The translations under genes and the position numbers were made by a program. Shown in pieces: positions 11,097 to 20,574 of a stretch of 64,000 nucleotides of DNA (positions are counted from its first letter, which is position 1; the number at the start of each line of letters is the position of its first letter). This stretch comes from Perilla frutescens. Taxonomy: Eukaryota > Streptophyta > Magnoliopsida > Lamiales > Lamiaceae. The stretch spans positions 518,501 through 582,500 of the forward strand of contig BRKX01000006.1 in the NCBI GenBank assembly GCA_026008535.1, in the 5' to 3' direction. The notes under the pieces are model-generated. The model made no database searches. It was given only the letters and a program-made list of their open reading frames with translations, and had not been told where the DNA came from.

Positions 11097-11977
11097 TGTA
11101 ACACGAATTTTTGTATTTAATTTGGTAAAACACAAAACAGTGTACAATAAAATGATTTAGGATCAAAATTATAAATTTATGGATCCAATCTCTATTTTTC
11201 CTCTGATTATTCTCTTCAAAACTTGATTTTCAAACGGTCTTTGAAATCTTCAGAGTAAATTTATCTCTTTGATTTTCTCGGACTTGTTGTTTGAACTTGG
11301 CAGTTGAAGTTTTCGAGGAAGATTTGTATCCTCGATCTTCTTTGACTTGATCTTTAGTCTTGATAATGTTAACTCGGAGGGCCGACACCTTGTTTCTGGA
11401 TCAAACGCTAATTTCGGAGTGAATTTGATAAAGAACGTCTTTAACTGCCTTGCTTATGGATCAAACGTCGTCTTCGGGATGAATTTGGTGAAGAACGCCT
11501 TTGAATGTCACAAGAACGCCTTGAATATTTGAGAGAATTTCACTTATGAAAGTTCTCAAATTCTTGAACTCTTCAAATGGTCTTGCTTGTGGATCAAACG
11601 CCGTCTTCGGGATGATTTTGGTGAAGAACGCCTTGAATATCTGAGAGAATTTCACTTATGGAAGTTCTCAAATTCTTGAACTCTTCAAATGACTTCTGGT
11701 GTGTTTTTCAACTGATATGGAGGACTCTATTTATAGTTGTAGGGAAAGAGATCTAGAGCTGATGTGACACTATCTCATTGGCTGTTGAAAATTGATATAT
11801 ATCTTTTGAAAGATATTTATTTGTTGCCAAAGACTCTTGATGTTTATCATATAATAATATCTTTATTATTTAAATACTTTATCTAATTTTGGATTTCATA
11901 AGATTCCAAAACTAAATAAATATATACAAAAATAATAAAAATATTATATATAATATTTTAAATTTTTACTATCTACA
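11097..11977 (-). repeat. 3' LTR of the gag-only element
   Basis: This 881-bp LTR differs from the right copy at roughly a dozen positions by eye, about 98.5% identity. It contains three internal repeats of GATCAAACG...CTTCGGGATGA...GTGAAGAACGCC. On the minus strand the LTR begins TGTAGATAG and ends GTGTTACA. Confidence 0.9.
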
Positions 11978-12800
11978 AATGCCCCCTCGAGACTTGTTCA
12001 TTGACGACTTATCGTTTGAAATGAATGAGTCTCGAAAATTGATTAGATAGTTTAAACTCGTATCAAGGAGTCTTGAACTTGAATTAGATAGTTTATACCC
12101 GTGTCAAGGAGTTCTTGAATTTCAACTTGTGAATAGTTTATACTCATATTCAAGAGTTCTTCAATTTGAATTTATTAGATAGTTTATACTCATATCAAGG
12201 AGCCTTCAATTTGAATTTGAATTTAGATAGTTTATGCTCGTATCAGGGAGCTTTCTTGAACTTGGATAGTTTATGCTCATATCAGGGAGCTTTTTCTTGA
12301 ATTTGGATAGTTTATGCTCATATCGAGGAGCCTTCAACTTGAATTTGTACTTTGTAGACCTTTTATACTCGTGTCCGTGAGTACTTGGATTTGAATTTGA
12401 ATTTGTAGACATTTTATACTCGTGTCAAGGAGTCTTGGATTTGAATTTGTAGACATTTTATACTTATGTCAAAGAGTCTTGAATTTGTAGACCTTTTATA
12501 CTCGTGTCAATGAGTCTTGGATTTGAATTTGACTTTTTAGACATTTTATACTCGTGTCAAGGAGTCTTGGTATTTCTTGAAGAGTTTAGATAGTTTAAGC
12601 TCTTATCAAGGAATGTTTGTATTGTGAAAACTTTAGATAGTTTTGACTCTTATCAAGGAGTTTTGAAGATAGTTTAGGCTCTTATCAAGGAGCGTTTGTA
12701 TTTTGAAAACTTTAGATAGTTTTGACTCTTATCAAGGAGTTTTGAAGATAGTTTAGGCTCTTATCAAGAAGCGTTTGTACTTTATTTTCATGGATTGAAA
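11978..12800 (-). repeat. non-coding tandem-repeat tail and polypurine tract of the gag-only element
   Basis: On the plus strand, variants of GATAGTTTATACTCGTATC followed by AAGGAGTCTTGAA recur every 40-60 bp, more than a dozen times, between about 12050 and 12780. The polypurine tract lies at about 11978-11990 next to the 3' LTR. No coding potential is seen. Confidence 0.85.
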
Positions 12801-12948
12801 TATTTATTAGAGGACTTCAATGGTCCTATGATGAGATTTGTGGCCGTTTCTTCATCTTCATCAACATCATCATCATCGTCATCATCATCATCTTCTTCTT
12901 CTTCTTCACTTGGAGATTCCTCAAAAGGTTTGCCCCCATCATTTATTT

Positions 12949-13848
12949 CTAGCTTTTCTTCAAAGTTGTGATGTTTTGCATTGACAGTTCTTGAACTTCA
13001 TTTGCGGCCATGCTTAACTCCATGTCGTAAGCTCTAGTGGCTAATTCCTCGAAGGTCTTTGGTTGAATCCCTTTCAAAATATATCGAAGACCCCAACACA
13101 TTCCTTGGATGCACATTTCAACTGCTGAAGTTTCTGATAATTGATCTTTGCAATTCAGGCTCAAGTTTCTCCAACGGTTGATGTATTCGATGACGGACTC
13201 TTCTTTTTGTTGGTTTGTATTTATGAGTTCAACCAAGCTAACCGTCCTTCGAGTACTGTAGAAGTGGTTAAGGAATACTTTCTCCAGTTGCCCCCAACTA
13301 TCAATTGAATTTGGCTCCAAATCGGTATACCAATCAAACGCGTTGTCTTTTAAAGAGCAAACGAATTGCTTCACTAAGTGATCTTCGTATGTCCCAGCAT
13401 CATTGCAAGTCTCTACAAAGTGAGCCATGTGTTGTCTTGGATTGCCTTTGCCATCAAATTGTTGAAATTTTGGCGGTTGGTAGCCATCTGACATTTTCAA
13501 GTTGTCGATTCTTGGAGTATATGGCTTGTTGTAAGTCCAGAGTGATTTACAGCTCTCTCCAGACTTGTCTTTGATTGTTTCTAGTATGAAATCTTTGAGT
13601 TGATCAACTTGTATTGAGCCATCAGATGATATTTCAATTTCTTTGACTGTAGATTTTCCACTTTTGTTAGAATGTAGCTTTGTAGATATCTCAACTTCAG
13701 TATCTTCATTCGCTTGATCGCCACCAAAATTAACAATTATTTCTTTATTCAGCTTCAAGATTTGAGCATCTCGTTCTTGTATCTGCTTGGCAAGTCCTTC
13801 GGCGAGCTTCGTCAAATTTGCAATTTGCTCTTCCAGAATTGTAGACAT
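12949..13848 (-). CDS. Gag protein of TR-GAG-type retrotransposon
   Basis: A 299-aa protein with an uninterrupted frame, counted from the ATG at 13848 (MSTILEEQIANLTKLAEGLA); the open frame runs further upstream into the LTR but without support for earlier initiation. It has an N-terminal coiled-coil-like region and then a retrotransposon gag core: PKFQQFDGKGNPRQHMAHFVE, FVCSLKDNAFDWYTDLE, SWGQLEKVFLNHF, EYINRWRNLSL. I see no CCHC zinc knuckle. After the stop, a different frame (about 12935-12790) reads a strongly acidic E/D run, which suggests that the original protein was longer and lost its C-terminus to a frameshift or stop. It would form virus-like particles if expressed. Confidence 0.88.
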   Translation of the reverse strand: MSTILEEQIANLTKLAEGLAKQIQERDAQILKLNKEIIVNFGGDQANEDTEVEISTKLHSNKSGKSTVKEIEISSDGSIQVDQLKDFILETIKDKSGESCKSLWTYNKPYTPRIDNLKMSDGYQPPKFQQFDGKGNPRQHMAHFVETCNDAGTYEDHLVKQFVCSLKDNAFDWYTDLEPNSIDSWGQLEKVFLNHFYSTRRTVSLVELINTNQQKEESVIEYINRWRNLSLNCKDQLSETSAVEMCIQGMCWGLRYILKGIQPKTFEELATRAYDMELSMAANEVQELSMQNITTLKKS

Positions 13849-13899
13849 CTTGATGCTTGAGAAAATTGATGAAGAGAAGAGATGAGAGGTAGAGATGGT

Positions 13900-13920
13900 C
13901 CCACCGGGCGTGCCAAAATT
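13900..13920 (-). other. candidate primer-binding site
   Basis: On the minus strand TTTGGCACGCCCGGTGGGAC lies directly inside the 5' LTR, where reverse transcription is primed. I cannot say which tRNA it pairs with. Confidence 0.6.
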
Positions 13921-14800
13921 TGTAACACGAATTTTTGTATTTAATTTGGTAAAACACAAAACAGTGTACAATAAAATGATTTATGATCAAAATTATAAAT
14001 TTATGGATCCAATCTCTATTTTTTCTCTGATTCTTCTCTTCAAAACTTGATTTTCAAACGGTCTTTGAAATCTTCAGAGTAAATTTATCTCTTTGATTTT
14101 CTCGGACTTGTTGTTTGAACTTGGCAGTTGAAGTTTTCGAGGAAGATTTGTATCCTCGATCTTCTTTGACTTGATCTTTAGTCTTGATAATGTTAACTTG
14201 GAGGGCCGACGCCTTATTTCTGGATCAAACGCTAATTTCGGAGTGAATTTGATAAAGAACGTCTTTGACTGCCTTGCTTATGGATCAAACGTCGTCTTCG
14301 GGATGAATTTGGTGAAGAACGCCTTTGAATGTCACAAGAACGCCTTGAATATTTGAGAGAATTTCACTTATGAAAGTTCTCAAATTCTTGAACTCTTCAA
14401 ATGGTCTTGATTGTGGATCAAACGCCGTCTTCGGGATGATTTTGGTGAAGAACGCCTTGAATATCTGAGAGAATTTCACTTATGGAAGTTCTCAAATTCT
14501 TGAACTCTTCAAATGACTTCTGGTGTGTTTTTCAACTGATGTGGAGGACTCTATTTATAGTTGTAGGGAAAGAGATCTAGAGCTGATGTGACACTATCTC
14601 ATTGGCTGTTGAAAATTGATATATATCTTTTGAAAGATATTTATTTGTTGCCAAAGACTCTTGATGTTTATCATATAATAATATCTTTATTATTTAAATA
14701 CTTTATCTAATTTTGGATTTCATAAGATTCCAAAACTAAATAAATATATAAAAAATAATAAAAATATTATATATAATATTTTAAATTTTTGCTATTTACA
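13921..14800 (-). repeat. 5' LTR of the gag-only element
   Basis: This is the 880-bp partner of 11097-11977. Being upstream of gag in the minus-strand sense, it should hold the element's promoter. Confidence 0.9.
14551..14559 (-). promoter_or_regulatory. TATA box in the 5' LTR
   Basis: The minus strand reads CTATAAATAGAG, a strong TATA consensus (TATAAATAG), about 700 nt before the gag ATG. The same motif is kept in the other LTR near 11729. Confidence 0.7.
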
Positions 14801-16212
14801 GAGATATTTACCAAAATTATGGAATCTAAGCTACAAAATCCCAATGTCTATCCTGACTATAAACTTATAGGAGATTTATTGAGGTTTAAAGGTAGGCTAG
14901 TGGTGGGAAATGGTGCTGAAGTGAGGAAAATTTTACTTCAAGAGATGCATAATTCACCATATGGTGGCCATTCAGGCATCTATGGCACCTATGTGAGACT
15001 CAATATATTGTTCTATTGGCCTATAATGAAGAAGAATGTATCAGATTAACCCAAAAGTTGTGCCACATGCAGTCTCAGCAGGAGTGAATGAGGGTTTTAT
15101 CAAGACCTGCTGCAACCTCTGTCAGTTCCAAATCGGGCATGGACACACATATCTATAAACTTCATTGAGGGGTTATCTATGTCCTATAAGAATAGTGTGA
15201 TCTTGGTGGTGGCAGATAGATTCACTAAGTATGGGCATTTTATTCCCATTTCTCACCACTACACATCTCAGTCAATAGCCAAAGTCTTCTTAGATTTTAT
15301 CTACAAACTTCATGGTCAACCTCTAACTATTGTGAGAGATAAAGACAAGGTTTTCACTAGTGGATTTTGGTAGGATCTATTCAAGTTGACGAACACCAGT
15401 TTAGACATGATTTTAGCCTACCATCCACAATCTGATGGCCAGACTGAAAGACTCAACCATTGTGTAGAGACTTACCTACGGTGTATGGTTCATTAACAAG
15501 CTAAATAGCGGGCTAAATGGTTACCCTTGATTGAATTTTGATATAACACAAACTATCATTCTAGCCTGAAAACGACACATTTTTAAGCTTTGTATGGTTA
15601 TTCCTTACCCCAACATTCACTGCAGACATACCTACCTGCAATGAATACTAAAGTCCGGGATCTGATTGAGGAGGGGAAGCAACTCATTGCTGAGTTAAGG
15701 ACTAATATAACCGCAACTCTAAACATGATGAAGGTTTATACATACCTCAAAAGAGTTGAACGAGATTTTGAAGTTGGAGATTATGTGTTTCTTAAACTTC
15801 ATCCATTCAGACAGGGCATAGTGGTGCTTCGACAGAATACGAAGTTATCAGTTAAATTCTACGAGTCATACAAAATTGTTGAACGCATAAGAAAGGTGGC
15901 TTATCGCCTGAAGTTACCTGATGGGGCCAACATCCACCCCGTTTTCATGTGTCTCTATGAAAAAAGTGCTAGGCCGTAGAGAGGTACCATCAGAGATCCT
16001 TCTCGAACATGATGAAGATGACATCTTTACCATCTTTCCTAGCTCCAGAGTTGATTGCAGAGTAGTCCACACATTGTGGATTAGAGGTTTCTTGGAGCTT
16101 GGTTATTTGAGGAAATTTTGGGAAGGGCTTAATGTCATAGGAAGATACAAAATTTATGGATCGCAAGTTTGGAAAAATTGATCCTTACGGACAAGGATCT
16201 TTCAAAGAGGGG
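14801..16212 (+). pseudogene. chromovirus-type Ty3/gypsy integrase remnant, right half
   Basis: The host element resumes after the nested insertion. Recognisable are the zinc-binding region (LLQEMHNSPYGGHSGIYGTY...FYWPIMKKNV), the catalytic core with VVADRFTKYGHFIP, VRDKDKVFTSGFW and HPQSDGQTERLN (the DDE residues), the GPY-type end (FEVGDYVFLKLHPFRQ, AYRLKLP, HPVFMCLYEK), and a degraded chromodomain-like tail. Several stops and frame changes break it. A polypurine tract AAAGAGGGG precedes the right LTR at 16213. Confidence 0.88.
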
Positions 16213-16578
16213 TGTATTGTCATGGACTTAGCCAGAGATAGGGCGTCGATGTCTAGGGCTTGCGATGGTGAAGAGGTGAAAGAAAATTGAGTCTTGAAGT
16301 AAGAGGATTTCAATATGATTTGGGTGACAAAGCAAGTGAGGAGGAAGAGTTAACGGGTCAGAACCCGACCCACTGAAAAACAAGAAATTGAATCGGTTCT
16401 ATTAAAGCCCAATTGATTATTTTTATTTTCAAGAAGAGGCCCACTTATGTTGGCCCATAATGTTGTATTTCTGTTTTATAATATGCTTTGGGGTTTTAGT
16501 ATGGAACAACCTTTAATCCTTATACTATAAAAAGAGAAAATATTACGAATAAAAGGCAAACAAAAATTAACCGTCTAC
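16213..16578 (+). repeat. right LTR remnant (5' part) of the Ty3/gypsy element
   Basis: It starts TGTATTGTCATGG directly after the polypurine tract. Its last 50 bp match 9410-9463 of the left LTR. It is cut off at about 16578, where an hAT-like repeat begins. Confidence 0.65.
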
Positions 16579-16579
16579 T

Positions 16580-16785
16580 TAGGGGTGTAAGTGAGTCGAG
16601 CCTAATCGTGAGCTACTTGGGATCAACTCGGTGATAGTTCAAAATCGACTCGATGTTTGTCGAGTTGAGCTCGAGTTCAAGCTACTCGAGTAGTTGCTGA
16701 GCTCGAGCTCGAGCTCCATAATAGTGAGCTCGACAGACTCGCGAGTATAAGTTATCTAGTAAATAATACTGAGCTCGAGCTCGAG
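16580..16785. repeat. hAT-like MITE, GAGCTCGAGCTC-rich, damaged
   Basis: It begins TAGGGGTGTAAGTGAGTCGAG, the usual start of this plant hAT-derived family, and is rich in overlapping GAGCTCGAGCTC. A CTCCTA end lies near 16785, but the flanks do not form an 8-bp duplication, so at least one end has been lost. Confidence 0.6.
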
Positions 16786-16786
16786 C

Positions 16787-17120
16787 TCCTAATTATAGAT
16801 TATCTAATAAATTTAAATAGAATAACTTATTGATACGAGTATAAGTTATCTACAAAACTCAATTTGAGGCCTTTTGATACAAGTATATACTGTATGATAA
16901 GTTCAAATTAAAGTCTCATTGTAAACCATTAAATAAAGGCAAGTGCGGGACTACTTGATATGAGTATAAACTATTTAACATGTGCAAATTCTATAACCCT
17001 TTTTTATACAAATACAACCTTAACCTATCAAACAAATTTTAGATTTTCGAGACTTGCCCATATCCATGACAACTCATTCCGAAGCAAGTCTCAAGGGGTA
17101 TTTGTAAGCAAATTATTTTT
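16787..17120 (+). repeat. relic of a TR-GAG tail in opposite orientation
   Basis: The words TTGATACGAGTATAA, GATATGAGTATAAACTA and a decayed polypurine tract CAAGTCTCAAGGGGTATTTG (about 17085-17110) are the reverse complement of the tail of the element at 11978-12800. The LTR that should follow is too diverged to mark. Confidence 0.65.
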
Positions 17121-17757
17121 ATGACCTATTAAACTATGTTACATGAAAAATAAACAATTATATAAAATATCAAATTCTATTATTCATTTATAATTCAATA
17201 GTTTAATTAAAATTTCATTAATGAATTAAATAAATAAATATAAGTACGTGATAATTGGATACCAGAATAAGTTAAATTAATTAAAAAGTAAAGAATGATA
17301 GACAAAAATGAATATGATATTAATGAAAACAGCGAAAATCTTTGATTTGAAGTGTTTGATTCACACTTGGAACTCCTCTAAGTTATTTGCATTCAAGGAA
17401 ATATATGGAAAGTCATAGTAATGTTCTTGTTTTCAGTTGTCGGACTCTGACTTAGAGCTTCTCGTTGATTGGATGAGGCTCGTAAATAAATTCCACACGG
17501 TGTAAAATTTTTAAATTTTTTAATGGATCAAAGAAAAATAAATGAACCTCAACCAACATTAATGAATCATATCATTTTTTAGGATAACACTTAATAATTT
17601 AAAATATATATTATAATTTATAACCCATCAAAACAGTGCGGATAAAAACGGCAAGCTAATGCAAATGCGGTCATCCCAAAATTTGAAAAATTTAAAAACT
17701 CGCGCAAATAAAATCGAAAAAAATAATAATATTAAAAGGCGGTTAAAATCGTCAGCA

Positions 17758-17868
17758 CCAATCAGCTCTCAATCCTTCCGTCCATTCAGACTCTTATCAA
17801 CGGTCAGAATTGGCGATCCGCTTAATTCAAGATGATTGGTTGACGCGCAGTCCGCCACTGCTATATAA
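17758..17868 (+). promoter_or_regulatory. histone H2A promoter elements
   Basis: A TATA box (CTATATAA, 17861-17868) lies about 110 bp before the ATG. Upstream are a CCAAT at 17758, CCGTCC at 17778 and GATCCGC at 17815, the last a 7-of-8 match to the reversed plant histone octamer CGCGGATC. These hexamer/octamer motifs are known to drive S-phase expression of plant histone genes; their use here is inferred. Confidence 0.65.
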
Positions 17869-17974
17869 GCTACTCATTCACCCCAATTTCACCATCAATT
17901 CTCTCTCTCCTCCGCCTAAACGCTCAACCAAAATCCTCTCTTCGTAATTCCCTTTCAATCTTTCAGAAATTGCA

Positions 17975-18609
17975 ATGGCGGGTCGGGGCAAGACACTAGG
18001 ATCTGGAGCCGCCAAGAAGGCCACATCACGAAGCAGCAAAGCCGGTCTTCAATTCCCCGTCGGCCGTATCGCCCGTTTCCTAAAGGCTGGAAAATACGCT
18101 GAGCGAGTCGGCGCCGGTGCTCCGGTCTACCTCGCCGCCGTCCTCGAGTACCTCGCTGCGGAGGTATAATCATCTTGGATTTCCCAAGGCTCCTTTTCTG
18201 TTGTGAATTCCGATTTCGAACGGTTCTTGAATCTAGGGTTTCGGAATTTGAGTTAATTTTTGGTTAATCGGGCTTCGAACTGAATTTTCGGTCTCTGTTT
18301 GTTTTCCAATTTGAATAATTTTTCCAAATCCGGAGCCACCCCTAAAATATAGGGTTTGAGTAAAAACTGCAATTGACAATAATTTGTGCACGATTTCAGG
18401 TTCTAGAATTGGCTGGAAATGCAGCAAGGGATAACAAGAAGACGAGGATTGTTCCTCGCCATATCCAGCTGGCGGTGAGGAACGACGAGGAGCTGAGCAA
18501 GCTTCTGGGAGATGTTACAATTGCGAATGGTGGTGTTATGCCCAACATTCACAATCTTCTGCTCCCGAAGAAGACGGGATCGTCGAAGCCGGCTGCCGAC
18601 GAGGATTAG
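17975..18609 (+). CDS. H2A: histone H2A (canonical)
   Basis: Exons 17975-18163 and 18400-18609 encode 132 aa. The protein starts MAGRGKTLGSG, has the histone core (SSKAGLQFPVGRIARFLK, the acidic-patch residues in NDEELSKLLG) and ends KKTGSSKPAADED. It lacks the SQEF tail of H2A.X and the features of H2A.Z or H2A.W, so it is replication-type H2A, nearest to the Arabidopsis HTA1/HTA10/HTA13 group. It packs DNA with H2B in the nucleosome. One phase-0 intron of 236 bp splits the gene after the AAE codons. Part of this intron reappears at 8916-9017. Confidence 0.98.
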
Positions 18610-20574
18610 GGCAAAGATTGATGCAGCAGCAGTGGATTCCCGCTTTTAGTTTTCTACAGTTTGTGCAATTAGTATGTTGTTTTTAGGTGCAGTTGGTAGT
18701 GCAATTAGTTTCAGTCTTTGTAAATGAATGACTGGAAGGAACCCCTTTTCTGGTTTGCTATAGTAATGAAAAATCTACATTCTTGAGAATTTGAAATTCA
18801 ACATTGTTAATTTTTCTGCATTTTTTTAGTTTTAATGGCAATGATAATTTCATTAAATCTTTCTATTCTTTTTCTTTGTTTTTGAAATTGCATTAAATCT
18901 TTCTATTCTTTTTATAAAATATCTATTAATTTGTAACTTTGCTGCAAATTTTCAGTGTGCTCAAAATAAAGTTAGTGGTGTGGGTATTTGGTATGTATAA
19001 AAAAGAATTTAGATGAGAGAGGAGATTTTCGTTCATTCTAATTAACATATATATGCATATAGAATCTTTATATGAAACATTAATGAGGTGACATGATCTC
19101 TTTCTTGATTGTTCTATGGGCTATGGGTAATTTCCGAAGGGTGAAGTAGAATGAATTGGTAAATTCAAAATGCTTTATTTGTATTTTCATTATTTTTTCT
19201 GTTTAGTAGTTTACTGGTTTTATCATGTAATTCTATTAAATGTCATTTTAGTTTTGACATAAAAAAAATATGATCATTTTTATTTGATGTCATTTTAATT
19301 TGATATATAATTTTTTATTTTAATATGTTTAATAAATAAATAGATTAAAGTATAAGATTAAAAATAAAATAAAATTTGTGAATAGTAATACAAATGTGCT
19401 ACAGTATTGCTGGATGTATAGAGTAGCAACCTTAAAATACAGCAACATTTGAAGAATCTGTTGGAGTGAAGATTTGCCACCTTTTGCTCTATTTTTGAAG
19501 TTTATAGAGAAGCTCTTATGGGTTTAAGCCCATTAAATATGTTGTAACTAAGTAATTATTAATTTTACATAATATACATTGACATTAAATAAGTTTAATG
19601 GTCAGTTACCCACGATTTGAAGATCGTGTTAATTTTTGGCCCGGCCAGTCCAAACCCATAAGGCTTTGTTTTAACTTGGTTGGCCCGTTGAGTAAGACAA
19701 CTTTTGACAACTTTCTTGTAAGGTTGATGTCAATCGATGATGTTAATTGAGAAATTCTATGCTACCTCATGAGTTATTATCCACAACCACAAGGATAAAG
19801 ATTATAATACTTAGGTAATCGTAAGTGATTAAGTGTTTTTTTTTTTTTAGATAAGATTAGACTTGATTAAAATGATATCACAATCATCATACGTCAAAAT
19901 CTTTGTGATTGTGGGTAGTACCCCATGAGATAGCATAGACTTTACCACAGTTAATATTTAAGTTGTTTGATTTAAGGTTGAATTATTATTTTATTAATTA
20001 GAAGAATTCGACACTTTTTTTTAAATAAGGGAAAGGAATAATAATAATTTGACCACAAATATTTAACTTACAAAATTATGAGTAAAATGACAATTTTAAA
20101 AGAATTGTCCAAAAAAAAGTGAATATTTGGCCTTTTAACTATATTATATGTCTAATAATAAACACGAGAACATACATTTTTCTTTTCTCATTGAATGAAT
20201 TCAATCTTTCCCATTGTGTTGTAAGTTCAAAATCTCATCAACGCTTCTAAGTTGAATTATTCAAAAAACTACAAGTAGCATTTACATTAATCACGACAAA
20301 TATTCAATGAACCCAGAATAATCCCATCAATTCAACTATAATTGTATTTACTTTTTAAGTTATTGTACATTAACAACGAATATCAGTAGCTTTTAGAATA
20401 ATTCACTGCCTAATTCAGAATAACCAATGTCAATAAGAAACTAAGGAAAAAAAGAAAAGGAAAACTATAAACAAAAAAAAAAAAGGGAACAAAGAATATG
20501 AGAAGTTAAAAGACTTGTAGATGATAGACATGCCCAACTTGGCCAAAACTTGCTCCGAAGTTGTATCTAAATTT
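18610..20574. other. intergenic region between H2A and formin 3' ends
   Basis: It contains the H2A 3' UTR (a poly(A)-signal-like AATGAA near 18767), AT-rich DNA, a small inverted-repeat element at 19756-19939 and the formin 3' flank. I see no gene. Confidence 0.6.
19756..19939. mobile_element. small inverted-repeat element (MITE)
   Basis: The ends are inverted copies over about 40 bp: TCTATGCTACCTCATGAG...CCACAACCACAA on the left and the reverse complement of TTTGTGATTGTGGGTAGTAC...AGCATAGA on the right. I could not identify a target duplication or assign a superfamily. Confidence 0.55.

Larger units (their letters stand above)
11097..14800 (-). mobile_element. non-autonomous LTR retrotransposon carrying only gag (TR-GAG type)
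   Basis: The 3704-bp element is bounded by direct LTRs (11097-11977 and 13921-14800) with TG...CA ends and a perfect 5-bp duplication. On the minus strand, the right copy is the 5' LTR. The 1943-bp interior holds one long gag frame, no protease, reverse transcriptase or integrase, and a long repetitive non-coding tail. A candidate primer-binding site (TTTGGCACGCCCGGTGGGAC) directly follows the 5' LTR, and a polypurine tract (GAGGGGGCATT) directly precedes the 3' LTR. This layout matches terminal-repeat retrotransposons with GAG domain. It would need enzymes from another element to move. Confidence 0.88.

Noticed and set aside
12050..12780. Regularly spaced direct repeats resembling a CRISPR-like array
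   Set aside because: The repeats vary, spacers are short and irregular, the host is a plant and the segment is the tail of a retroelement.
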